This document shows, one piece after another, positions 1-7,712 of a stretch of DNA of 64,000 nt. Positions within the stretch are counted from its first letter, which is position 1, and each line of letters opens with the position of its first letter. The DNA comes from Roseateles noduli (GTDB lineage Bacteria; Pseudomonadota; Gammaproteobacteria; Burkholderiales; Burkholderiaceae_C), in NCBI GenBank assembly GCA_002205125.1, contig NIOE01000008.1, positions 186,001-250,000 on the forward strand, given 5' to 3'. The translations under genes were made by a program, and so were the position numbers. The notes beneath the pieces are model-generated. The model saw nothing but the letters and a program-made list of their open reading frames with translations. It had not been told where the DNA came from and ran no database searches.

Positions 1-555
1 GTCTCGCAGGAAGCGAGCGAGCAGACCCGCAGCCGCGCCGAGCAGGCGCGCGCCGCCGTCGCGCAGGCCGAGGTCGCCGTCGACAGCGCGAAGCTCAACC
101 TGGCGCGCGCCGAGATCCGCGCGCCATCCGCCGGCACGATCACCAACTTCGATCTGCGCCAGGGCGCGTACGCGACCGCGGGGCATCCGGTGCTCGCGCT
201 GGTGGACGCGGGCTCGCTCTACGTCGAAGGCTACTTCGAGGAAACCAAGCTCCCCCGCATCCACGTCGGTGACGCCGTCGAGGTCAAGCCGATGGGCGCG
301 AACCGCGCGCTCACGGGCCGCGTCGAGAGCCTTTCCGCCGGCATCGCCGACCGCGACCGCAGCACCAGCGCCAACCTGCTGCCGAGCGTGAACCCGACCT
401 TCAACTGGGTCCGGCTGCCGCAGCGCGTGCCGGTGCGGGTGAAGCTCGATCCGCTGCCGGCGGGCGAGCGGCTCGTCGCCGGGCAGACAGTCACGGTGCA
501 GGTGATGCCCGCATCGACGGTCACTGCGGCAGTGAAGACGGAGTCGAAGTCATGA
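1..555 (+). CDS. HlyD/AaeA-type efflux periplasmic adaptor subunit (5' end missing)
   Basis: Only the last 184 codons are present; the frame is open from base 1. The visible part starts in the alpha-helical hairpin (repeated Ala/Gln/Glu heptads), passes into the lipoyl half-motif (RAEIRAPSAGTITN), and ends with the beta-barrel section. The stretch VNPTFNWVRLPQRVPVRV is characteristic of the AaeA/YibH branch of membrane fusion proteins, which work with FUSC-type (AaeB) aromatic acid exporters. It would bridge an inner-membrane pump, presumably encoded upstream of the window, to the outer-membrane factor that follows. The stop overlaps the next start by 4 bases (ATGA at 552-555), so the two are translationally coupled. 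The pump partner is inferred. Confidence 0.9.
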   Translation, partial: VSQEASEQTRSRAEQARAAVAQAEVAVDSAKLNLARAEIRAPSAGTITNFDLRQGAYATAGHPVLALVDAGSLYVEGYFEETKLPRIHVGDAVEVKPMGANRALTGRVESLSAGIADRDRSTSANLLPSVNPTFNWVRLPQRVPVRVKLDPLPAGERLVAGQTVTVQVMPASTVTAAVKTESKS

Positions 556-2093
556 GCAGCGCGATGAAGCCCCTGCTGGCGGTGATCGCTGCGGCGGCGC
601 TGGCCGCCTGCTCCACGGCGCCTAAGGGTCCGGACTATCAGGTACCCGCCGAGGCCGTCGTGCTGAAGCCGCGCGCGTCGGCGACCTTCCTCGAACAGCA
701 ACGTGCCGCAGAGGCCGCGCAGGCCGCGAAGAGCGACGCTGACGCCGTCGCCAAAGGCACGGCCTCGACATCGGCCCCGTTCGATGCCGCGCCGCTGCCG
801 CCGCACTGGTGGCGGCTGTTCCAGGATCCGAAGTTGGATGGACTGGTCGAGCAGGCGCTCGCGCGCAACACCGACCTGCGCCAGGCCGTCGCGAACCTCG
901 AACGCGTCCAGGCCCTGGAATCCGAAGTCGCCGGCGGCGAGAAGCCGACCGTCAGCATCAACGGCGGGCCGAGCTACGGACATCCGTCGGGTCTGTCGAT
1001 GCTGAAGAAAGACTACGTGCCGCCGGACACCTACCGGTACAGCGCGGGCGTGGGGCTGTCGTATCAACTCGACCTGTTCGGCCAGATCCGCCGTGCTATC
1101 GAGTCCTCGCATGCAAGCACCGAAGCGGCTTCGGCAGCGCTCGATCTCGTGAAGGTGAATGTGGCCGCCGGCACTGCGCGCGCGTATGCGGAAGCTTGCG
1201 CGACGGGCCAGCGGCTGACGTCCGCGCAGCATTCGGTCGATCTGCAGCAGGAGGCCATCGATGTCACCGAGCGCCTGCAGCGCGCCGGCCGCGTCGGCGA
1301 GATCGACGCGGCGCGCGCGCGCAGTCAGCTTCAGCAACTGCGTGCGGCATTGCCGCCGCTGCTGGCGCAGCGGCAGTCGGCGCTGTATCGCCTCGCGACG
1401 TTGACCGGCGAACTGCCGGAGGACTTCCCGCGCGAGCTGGCCGAATGCCATGTCGCGCCGCAGGTGACGGGCACCATCCCGGTCGGCGACGGCGCCGCGT
1501 TGCTGCGCCGCCGCCCCGACATCCGTCAGGCCGAGCGCGAGCTGCACGCCGCGACGGCGCGCATCGGCGTCGCGATCGCGGACCGGTATCCGAAGATCAG
1601 TCTCGGCCTGTCGGCCGGCTCGGCGGGCACGCTCGCGGGGTTCGGCAAGAGCGACACGCTGAGCTGGAGCCTGGGGCCGCTGATCTCGTGGACGCTGCCG
1701 AACAACGGCGTCGCCGACGCGCGCATTGCGCAGGCTGAAGCCGGCACGCGGCAGGCCGCCGCCCGCTTTGACGGCACCGTGCTGAACGCGCTGCGCGAGA
1801 CCGAGACGGCCCTCAACCAGTACGCGCGCGAGCTGGATCGCCGCGCGGCGCTGCAGGCTTCGCGCGATGAAGCCGCGATCGTCGCCGGGCAGGCGCGAAG
1901 GCTGTATCAAGGCGGCAAGGTCGCTTATCTGGACGCGCTCGATGCCGAACGCGCGCTCGCCGCGAGCGACGCCGCGCTGGCCGCTTCCGAAGCCACGCTG
2001 ATCGACGAGCAGGTGCAGCTGTTCCTCGCGCTGGGAGGCGGTTGGGAGTCGTCAGAGCAACAGAACGGCGCTGCGGCGCACGCCGCGCGCTGA
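552..2093 (+). CDS. NodT-family outer-membrane efflux lipoprotein (TolC-like)
   Basis: 513 residues, usual for NodT/OprM outer-membrane factors. The N-terminus is a lipoprotein signal with lipobox LAAC (lipid-bearing Cys20). Family hallmarks follow: a PHWWRLFQDPKLDGLVEQAL segment near residue 77, two repeats of long amphipathic helices, and LLRRRPDIRQAERELHAATARIGVA around residue 317. It forms the trimeric outer-membrane channel of a tripartite pump, with the adaptor gene it overlaps by 4 bases. A hairpin terminator follows directly, so this is the last gene of the operon. The substrate is not visible; the adaptor type suggests hydroxylated aromatic acids. Confidence 0.93.
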   Translation: MSSAMKPLLAVIAAAALAACSTAPKGPDYQVPAEAVVLKPRASATFLEQQRAAEAAQAAKSDADAVAKGTASTSAPFDAAPLPPHWWRLFQDPKLDGLVEQALARNTDLRQAVANLERVQALESEVAGGEKPTVSINGGPSYGHPSGLSMLKKDYVPPDTYRYSAGVGLSYQLDLFGQIRRAIESSHASTEAASAALDLVKVNVAAGTARAYAEACATGQRLTSAQHSVDLQQEAIDVTERLQRAGRVGEIDAARARSQLQQLRAALPPLLAQRQSALYRLATLTGELPEDFPRELAECHVAPQVTGTIPVGDGAALLRRRPDIRQAERELHAATARIGVAIADRYPKISLGLSAGSAGTLAGFGKSDTLSWSLGPLISWTLPNNGVADARIAQAEAGTRQAAARFDGTVLNALRETETALNQYARELDRRAALQASRDEAAIVAGQARRLYQGGKVAYLDALDAERALAASDAALAASEATLIDEQVQLFLALGGGWESSEQQNGAAAHAAR

Positions 2094-2097
2094 CGAA

Positions 2098-2130
2098 AAA
2101 AAGGCGATCCTTCGCAGGACCGCCTTTCTC
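2098..2130 (+). terminator. Rho-independent terminator after the efflux operon
   Basis: A stem of about 11 bp with one mismatch (AAAGGCGATCC / GGACCGCCTTT) closes on a TTCGCA-type loop and runs into TCTC. It starts 5 bases after the stop codon of the NodT gene. Confidence 0.8.
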
Positions 2131-2148
2131 TGACTTCATCGGCTGCTG

Positions 2149-2187
2149 GCCCTCACCCCCCGCCCTCTCCCGCGGTGCGGGAGAGGG
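2149..2187. repeat. REP-like palindromic element, single copy
   Basis: The core CCCTCTCCCGC (2163-2173) and GCGGGAGAGGG (2177-2187) are perfect 11-bp arms around GGT, preceded by CCCTCACCCC. The same unit occurs twice more near 58.3-58.4 kb, so it is a dispersed extragenic palindrome. It lies between the terminator and the convergent PHP lipoprotein gene. Confidence 0.75.
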
Positions 2188-2243
2188 AGCAAGAGAGCGC
2201 CAGTTCCTCCTCCTGGCCGCCCCTCAGCGGCCGTATGCCTTCA

Positions 2244-4724
2244 TCACGGATAGCTGATCGTCAGCTTGTAGTTGGAGGTCGTGCTCGAACCCGCGTACGA
2301 CATCACCTTGATGTACACCGTCTGCGCGGCCGCGCCGTTCTGATAGGTCAGCGACTCGCTGCTGCCGACCGCTTCCGAGCGCGCCAGGCCGGCGCCGTTG
2401 GACTTCACCACATACAGGTCGTAGTCGATGCTCGACGAGGTCGGGCCGGTCATGTCGACACGCAGGCGCTGGTTCGCCGCCAGCGCGACCTTGTAGTAGT
2501 CGACGTCGTTGGCCGTGCTGATGAAGCCGGTCAGTTGGTTGCGCGAGCCGACGGCGTTGGCCGTCGAGATCGCGTTGTTCGGCTCGACTTCGTCCGCCGT
2601 ATCGACCACGTTGGTCACGGTGAAGCTGACCGGTGCGGACGTCGTCGTGTTGCCGGCCGCGTCGTAGGCCTTGGCGACCAGGCTGTGCGTGCCGTTGGCC
2701 AGCTGCGCCGAGTTCACCGAGATCGAGTACGGCGCGGTCGTGTCGATGTCGCGCAGCGCGCCGTCCAGCCAGAACTCGACCTGCGTCACGCCGACGTTGT
2801 CGCTGGCGGTGGCGGAGAACGTGATCGTGCCCGTCGTGCCGTTCACCGCGGCCGTGACCGACGGCGGCGTGGTGTCGCCGCCGCTGACGCCCTGGTTGAC
2901 CCAGATCGGCGCGGACCACAGCACCTTGCCGTCGTCTTGCGTGACCTTGGCGTAGTAGAAGTGCTTGCCGTTGGCCGGGGTGACGGTGGCGGTCGGGTTG
3001 CTGCTCAGCAGCGTGACCGTGCCGTTGCGGCCGGGGACGCCTTCCCAGATCTCGGTCTGCACCACCGTGCGGCCGTTCGGGTTGTAGAACCCGACGTTGA
3101 GCGCCAGCGCGCCGGCGTTGTCGAAGCGCTCGCCCATGATCTTGCCGTTGGCGCTGAAGATCAGCTGCGAGTTCTTGTCCAGCGTCGCGAAGACGCGGCG
3201 CGCCTTCAGCGCGTCGACCAGCGCGGCCTTGCTCAGCGGCGTGCCCGTCGGGATCAGCACCGCGGTGCGGTTGGTGTAGGACTTGCCCCAGTTGGCGCAG
3301 TGGTTGTCCTGGTTGGTCGCCGGCGCGACGTGGAAGCCGCGCTCCAGCAGCTTCTTCCACGAGCCTTCGTACGAGCTGCGCGAGGTCTCGCTCTCCGTCG
3401 TGTTGGACGAGAACGCGGAGGTGTTCATCACCTCGGACATCACCATCACCTCGTCGCCGTCGGCGCTGTAGGCCATGTCGGTGCCGTTGATGATGAACTG
3501 GCCGCTCGAATCCGGATGGTTGAACTGGCCGATCAGGCCCTGCGCACGCATCACCGAGTACAGCGTCGCGTAGTCGCTCTTGGCGATGTAGCGGTCGCCG
3601 AAGAGCTCGTTCTGCTGGTTGTACTCCCACGAGAACAGCTCGTTGCTGTTGAAGATGTTCAGGTGGCCGCCGTTGCTGATGACGCCCCACTCCATGCCGT
3701 ACACGGCCAGGAAGCCGGCGTTGGCGGCGCTGTAGTCGGCCGCGATCTGCAGGCCGCGCTGGTAGCGGGCCTTGGCCGCCGTGGCGCTGCCGCTGGCGTT
3801 CGTGCTGGACGAGCCGTCGTAGTAGTGGTTGTGGTCGGTGTTGGCGAAGATGTCCAGGCCCGCGCTCTTGGCATACGGGAAAGCGGCATCCGGGCCGAAG
3901 GCGCCGGTCTGCGCCGGCTGCGACGAGCTGCAGCTGCCGATCGCACCGCCGCCGTCGGAGTCATTGGTCTGGCCGTGGAAGCTGCCGTAGTAGACGGTGT
4001 AGGGCCAGGAGCCTGCGCCCACCGCCGCCGACTGTGCGCGCACGCGCTGGTCGGCTTCGCCGGAGGCACCCGCGGCCAGCGGACGCAGCGTGCCCATCGC
4101 GATCTTGGCCGGCTTGCCGAGGGCGAAGTTCCAGCTCTGCTCGACGGCGTGGCCGCCTTCGCCGGGCTCAGCGGCCTGCTGGGCGGCGAGGAGTTCGGCG
4201 AACTGCGCGTCGGCGCCGGAGGTCTTGAGCTCGGTCTCCGCCTTGGCGCTGAGCGCCGTCAGCGTCGCGGTGTAGATGCCGTCGGGCAGGCTCGCGCTGC
4301 TGCGGCCGGCCCAGTTCAGCGCGACGCTCTTGACGTCGCCGGCGTACTTCTCGACGCCGGTCCAGTGCTTGATCACGGCGCCGGTGGGCGAGCGCAGTTC
4401 GACGCGGTAGGCCAGCAGCGTGCCGGCGGGCGCGCCGACGTAGTCGAGGTGGACCGCGAAGTCGCGCGCGCCGGTGGCTTCGGCGCCGGTGAAGGGCACG
4501 TCGAGCGCGGCGTCGAACTCGTGGTGGTCCGGGTACTTGGCCGCGGGATCGGCGACCAGGGCGCTGGCGCGGTCGTCAGGCGTGGCGGCCTGCGGCTGCG
4601 CTTGCGACTTCTCGCCGTTGAGGCCGCCGCCGCAGGCGCTCAGCACGACGGCGACGGCCGCGAAGGTGGTGACGCGCAGCACGGCGCGGCCGGACAGCAG
4701 CAGGGAGGAAGGGATTCGGCTCAT
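2244..4724 (-). CDS. CehA/McbA-type PHP-domain lipoprotein with Ig-like and PPC domains
   Basis: 826 residues. A lipoprotein signal with lipobox LSAC gives lipidated Cys31. The middle (about 230-600) looks like a PHP metallohydrolase of the CehA/McbA kind: LDIFANTDHNHYYDG, a GMEWG acid, GHLNIF, FNHPD and ATNQDNHCANW supply the expected His/Asp metal ligands. A bacterial Ig-like domain follows (about 610-700: TPPSVTAAVNG..., DNVGVTQVEFWLDG), then a pre-peptidase C-terminal (PPC) domain beginning EVEPNNA. PPC domains are usual on secreted enzymes of type II secretion hosts. It is probably a surface hydrolase of unknown substrate. The PEP-CTERM gene lies 114 bases upstream on the same strand. 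Confidence 0.8.
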   Translation of the reverse strand: MSRIPSSLLLSGRAVLRVTTFAAVAVVLSACGGGLNGEKSQAQPQAATPDDRASALVADPAAKYPDHHEFDAALDVPFTGAEATGARDFAVHLDYVGAPAGTLLAYRVELRSPTGAVIKHWTGVEKYAGDVKSVALNWAGRSSASLPDGIYTATLTALSAKAETELKTSGADAQFAELLAAQQAAEPGEGGHAVEQSWNFALGKPAKIAMGTLRPLAAGASGEADQRVRAQSAAVGAGSWPYTVYYGSFHGQTNDSDGGGAIGSCSSSQPAQTGAFGPDAAFPYAKSAGLDIFANTDHNHYYDGSSSTNASGSATAAKARYQRGLQIAADYSAANAGFLAVYGMEWGVISNGGHLNIFNSNELFSWEYNQQNELFGDRYIAKSDYATLYSVMRAQGLIGQFNHPDSSGQFIINGTDMAYSADGDEVMVMSEVMNTSAFSSNTTESETSRSSYEGSWKKLLERGFHVAPATNQDNHCANWGKSYTNRTAVLIPTGTPLSKAALVDALKARRVFATLDKNSQLIFSANGKIMGERFDNAGALALNVGFYNPNGRTVVQTEIWEGVPGRNGTVTLLSSNPTATVTPANGKHFYYAKVTQDDGKVLWSAPIWVNQGVSGGDTTPPSVTAAVNGTTGTITFSATASDNVGVTQVEFWLDGALRDIDTTAPYSISVNSAQLANGTHSLVAKAYDAAGNTTTSAPVSFTVTNVVDTADEVEPNNAISTANAVGSRNQLTGFISTANDVDYYKVALAANQRLRVDMTGPTSSSIDYDLYVVKSNGAGLARSEAVGSSESLTYQNGAAAQTVYIKVMSYAGSSTTSNYKLTISYP

Positions 4725-4780
4725 GAGAACCTCGCTGGGCGCGGCGGACGCGCCGTGGAATCGGTGGGGATCGGGTGCGG

Positions 4781-4802
4781 GAGGCGCCGCCTTCGGCGCC
4801 TC
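4781..4802. other. Perfect 9-bp hairpin between PEP-CTERM and PHP genes
   Basis: GAGGCGCCG and CGGCGCCTC enclose a 4-base loop. No T-run follows on either strand. It sits 36 bases after the stop of the PEP-CTERM gene and may end that message or protect its 3' end. Confidence 0.45.
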
Positions 4803-4838
4803 GGGGACCCGACGCTGGGTCGGACGGCAGGTCCGCGA

Positions 4839-5552
4839 TCAGGCCTGACGCTGACGACGGCGCAGGACCAGGGCCATGGCGCCGAGGCCGGCCAGCATCA
4901 GCGCGTAGCTCTCGGGTTCCGGCACGGCGGCGGCGATGATTTCAGTGCCGGAGATCGTGACCATGTCGTAGCGGATGGTGCCGGCCGGGCCGTAGTTGCT
5001 GGTCGCGCCGGTGGCCAGGTAGCTGCTGGTGCCGGGGGCGAACATGCTGACCAGCTGGAAGGCGAAGTTGGTGTTGTCGGCGACGCCGGCGATGGACGAG
5101 AAGTCGAAGCTCAGGCCCTTGACGAAGTCCAGGTTGCCGGTGGCCATCTTGAAGGTGGTGGCCTGGGACCAGTTCTCGCCGTCGATCGTGTAGAGCAGCG
5201 CGGTCCAGGCGGACGCCGTGGCGCTGTTGCGCTGGTCGAAGGTCAGCACGATGTTCTCGTAGGCGGTGGTGTCGACGCCGAACTGCACGCCGCGGGTCAG
5301 GCTGCCGGTGCCTTGAGCGGCGTAGCTGGCGGTGTTCATCGCCTGGCCGGCGTTGGGGTCCGAAGAGCCGGTCTGCGCGACGAAGGACGTCGTGACGCCG
5401 CCGAGCGTGGCGAACGAGGCGCCGTTCATGCTCTGCGAGTGCTTGGTCGAGCCCTTGTTGTAGTCCCACTGCGCGACGATGTCGGCGTGGGCGTTGAGAC
5501 TGCCGAGGGCCAGGAAGGCGCCGAGCGCCAGGGCGAGGGGTTGGAATTTCAT
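4839..5552 (-). CDS. PEP-CTERM sorting domain protein
   Basis: 237 residues from the ATG at 5552. It begins with a Sec signal peptide (MKFQPLALALGAFLALGSLNAHA) and ends with the PEP-CTERM tripartite signal: VPEPESYALML, a hydrophobic helix, and RRRQRQ. Such proteins are processed by an exosortase and tied to exopolysaccharide or the cell surface in Gram-negative bacteria. The central part is a beta-rich passenger with no recognised catalytic motif. Overlapping LacI-type palindromes 36-53 bases upstream suggest control by sugar. The open frame continues far upstream of this ATG, but that extension has no signal peptide and runs through the operator, so I reject it. Confidence 0.85.
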   Translation of the reverse strand: MKFQPLALALGAFLALGSLNAHADIVAQWDYNKGSTKHSQSMNGASFATLGGVTTSFVAQTGSSDPNAGQAMNTASYAAQGTGSLTRGVQFGVDTTAYENIVLTFDQRNSATASAWTALLYTIDGENWSQATTFKMATGNLDFVKGLSFDFSSIAGVADNTNFAFQLVSMFAPGTSSYLATGATSNYGPAGTIRYDMVTISGTEIIAAAVPEPESYALMLAGLGAMALVLRRRQRQA

Positions 5553-5587
5553 GGTGGTGGGCTCCGCTGTCGAAAAGGCCAACAAAT

Positions 5588-5605
5588 GTTTGCGCAAACG
5601 TTTAC
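5588..5605. promoter_or_regulatory. Overlapping LacI/GalR-type operator palindromes
   Basis: Two palindromes share bases: GTTTGCGCAAAC (5588-5599, perfect) and GCAAACGTTTAC (5594-5605, one mismatched pair around the AAACGTTT core). A central CpG inside A/T-rich arms is the usual LacI-family operator design. The site is 36-53 bases upstream of the PEP-CTERM start, where a repressor would block the promoter. The regulator is not in the window. Confidence 0.6.
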
Positions 5606-5839
5606 GGCAAAACTTTGTCAGCAAATGTGTGAAGTTGTGCGCTTGACTTCGCGCTGGTAAGGAACGGTGCGGAGCGTAGGGTCGGTTCGTGACAAGCAGG
5701 TTGCGGGGAACCCCGGAGGAGGGAATGCCGCACCCCGCGTTTGAGGGGGCTGGCTGCACGGAGGAGGTGCGGGTTCGGGGCTGCGGCGCAGGGTCCGGTG
5801 CATCCCGCACCGAGGTGGACCCGCAGCCGTCTGGGGGCG

Positions 5840-7192
5840 TCAGGCCGCCTTGGGCGAGACGCTCCGGGCGTCGCTCAGGAACTGCGCGGCATGGCGACGC
5901 GTGCCGCTGGCGATCGGCCGCCACGTGGTGGCGGGGAAGTCCGCGGGCAGCAGCGATTCGACCTGATCCAGCGCCTCCGGAACACGCCCGGCGAGGTCGA
6001 GCATCCGTCCCCAGGCGTCCGCACTCGCCTGGACGGCGAGCGCATGCCAATGACGCGCCTGGATCTCGCTGAGGCGGTAATGCATGTTTCGGGACTTGAT
6101 GCCCATGGCCAGCTTCGCCCGGTTGTAGGGGAGCTGGTTGGCACCGTTGCCGATGATGGGCCAGACGGAGAGGACGTCGTAGAGGGGCGACAGCGACGTG
6201 CGGCCGTTGGCCTTCAGGAAGTGGGAGAAGTTCTTGGCATGCCCGTCGGTCGCAGCCAACAACCAGAACGCCAGTTGAGCGAGCAGGAAAGCGGTGGCAT
6301 CGCCTGCGGAAGCATTGCTCAACAACAAGCTCAGGCATTGCTGAAGCGTCGGTCCGCCGTCGGACTGGTACTTCAGATCGGGCGACATGCCGAGCGCCTG
6401 GCAGAAGTCCTCTTGAGGGATGCGCAGCAGCCATTGGCCTTCCGGCTGGGTGACTCCTGCTGCGGGCCCCTGCCACCGACGATCGAATCGCTCGACGACG
6501 AGCGCCTTGGTTCCTCCAAGGTACGCCATCTCAGTCGTTGCCGTCGGCAGGCCCAGTTGGCGGAGGATCTGCGCGCAGAGCCACTCGTTCTCCACGGATT
6601 CGGTCATGTCCGCCTTCATGTTGCCGACAAGGCCGAGCGGAAGCTTCAGGATGTGCGTCGTCGGTGTCGCCCCGCGAGGCAGGTACCAGGTCTTGCCCAT
6701 GCGAAGCAGCGCAGTCTTCTCCTGTGCGCCTGCGAGGGACACGCGAAGCTCATCGTCCTCGTCGACCCAAGCCAGTCCGCGATTGGAAGTGGCTGCCTGC
6801 AGAACGCGCGCCGCGCCAAGTTCGTCGAGCGGTTCCGCCTCGATGCGATCCCATCCTTCCGGTGCATGTCCCGGAGGAAGGATCTGAAGCGCGCCGACAC
6901 AGTCGCGGCCGACAGCGGCCAACAGGTCGAACGGGTCTTCGGTCGCCGTGGCGAAGCGCGCCTTGAGGCGTGCCCGGATCGCATGGCTGTCTGGCAGGAG
7001 GTTCTGGAAATAGTTGTCCACCACCTCGCCCCGGTGCTCTAACGATATGTTGAACGGCAAGGAGAGCGACAACGGCCGGCCCTGCGGCGATACCCGCCAG
7101 GACGGGGAGTAGCGCAGCACCGACGTGCCACCCCGCTGCGCGGTCCAGACGCCGACGTGCAAACCATTCATCCACAAATGCAGTTCTGCCAT
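5840..7192 (-). CDS. hipA: HipA-family serine/threonine kinase toxin
   Basis: 450 residues from the ATG at 7192 (MAELHLWMNG); a GTG three codons earlier (7201) is possible. The N-subdomain carries the family stretch on FNISLEHRGEVVDNYFQNLLPD. Kinase features follow: GAQEKTALL (about 151-159, phosphate-binding region), ALVVERFDRRW, the catalytic DGHAKNFS (about 314-321) and YDVLSVWP as the metal-binding loop. HipA toxins phosphorylate glutamyl-tRNA synthetase or related targets and cause growth arrest. The hipB gene ends 19 bases upstream. Length and all key motifs are kept, so the toxin looks active. Confidence 0.92.
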   Translation of the reverse strand: MAELHLWMNGLHVGVWTAQRGGTSVLRYSPSWRVSPQGRPLSLSLPFNISLEHRGEVVDNYFQNLLPDSHAIRARLKARFATATEDPFDLLAAVGRDCVGALQILPPGHAPEGWDRIEAEPLDELGAARVLQAATSNRGLAWVDEDDELRVSLAGAQEKTALLRMGKTWYLPRGATPTTHILKLPLGLVGNMKADMTESVENEWLCAQILRQLGLPTATTEMAYLGGTKALVVERFDRRWQGPAAGVTQPEGQWLLRIPQEDFCQALGMSPDLKYQSDGGPTLQQCLSLLLSNASAGDATAFLLAQLAFWLLAATDGHAKNFSHFLKANGRTSLSPLYDVLSVWPIIGNGANQLPYNRAKLAMGIKSRNMHYRLSEIQARHWHALAVQASADAWGRMLDLAGRVPEALDQVESLLPADFPATTWRPIASGTRRHAAQFLSDARSVSPKAA

Positions 7193-7211
7193 GACGCCCA
7201 CTGTCGCTCAG

Positions 7212-7499
7212 CTACCAGGGCTCTTCCGTCGAGGGCCGTGGCGTCGTGGCGACAGATGGCGGAAGCACGGGTCGCTCCAGCGCATCAGGAGTGCGCAGCA
7301 CCAACTGCACGCCCAATGCATTCAGGTAGTCCTGCAACTGCTGGAAGTTGACAAGCAAGGGATCGCGCTCGATCCGCGTGATGCGACTTTGACCTACGCC
7401 AATTCGCTCGCCAATTTCCTTCTGGCTCAGCCCGCTGGCACGTCTGAGCGCGCGGAGATGTCCAGCAAGCTGCTGAGGCGTCTGCAGTGGGTAGTCCAT
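7212..7499 (-). CDS. hipB: HipB-type antitoxin, Xre-family repressor
   Basis: 95 residues from the ATG at 7499. A Cro/C1 helix-turn-helix spans about residues 8-62: LAGHLRALRRASGLSQKEIG, then VGQSRITRIE as recognition helix. The tail (PSVATTPRPSTEEPW) ends in Trp and is short and disordered, like the HipB tail that is degraded to free the toxin. It binds HipA and represses its own operon. The array of 27-bp repeats just upstream (7523-7616) is the obvious target. It is the first gene of a two-gene operon. Confidence 0.92.
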   Translation of the reverse strand: MDYPLQTPQQLAGHLRALRRASGLSQKEIGERIGVGQSRITRIERDPLLVNFQQLQDYLNALGVQLVLRTPDALERPVLPPSVATTPRPSTEEPW

Positions 7500-7522
7500 G
7501 CGAAGAAGAATATGACTCTCAG

Positions 7523-7616
7523 GCCATATTTGCAATAAATGCCTTTGAAGGCATATTTGCAATTTATGCTTTATAAGGCATAAACGGCAGATATGACTGA
7601 TCCGGCATATTTGTCG
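7523..7616. promoter_or_regulatory. Four-unit 27-bp-period operator array between hipBA and a divergent reductase gene
   Basis: Units start at 7523, 7550, 7577 and 7604, each with (G)CATATTTG or a variant (CATAAACG in the third). CATATTTGCAAT is identical in units 1 and 2 (7525-7536 and 7552-7563). Unit junctions form inverted repeats: ATGCCTTTGAAGGCAT (7539-7554, perfect) and TATGCTTTATAAGGCATA (7565-7582, one mismatched pair). This region is A/T-rich inside GC-rich DNA. HipB dimers are the likely ligand. The array reaches to about 100 bases before the divergent gene, so both directions may be controlled. Confidence 0.75.
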
Positions 7617-7712
7617 CGTAGGACGATACCCTCCGGACAACCCGTCCTCGTCCGACGGACTTGGCAAGCGGTCCCCCGAATACTGTCTCCACCGTCACCC
7701 GAGAGGCCGCCG

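Noticed and set aside
2175-5660. Very long open frame on the forward strand (more than 1100 codons).
   Set aside because: It runs opposite two clear genes (PHP lipoprotein and PEP-CTERM protein) in GC-rich DNA, where antisense frames stay open by codon bias. Its product is Arg/Val/Gly-rich and shows no domain.
4839-6476. A 545-codon version of the PEP-CTERM gene starting inside the hipA region.
   Set aside because: It overlaps hipA on the same strand in another frame, runs through the LacI-type operator and lacks a signal peptide, while the ATG at 5552 gives a clean one.
7523-7616. Repeats of about 27 bp that could be taken for a CRISPR array.
   Set aside because: There are no unique spacers between units; repeats abut with a fixed 27-bp period and lie in a promoter region.
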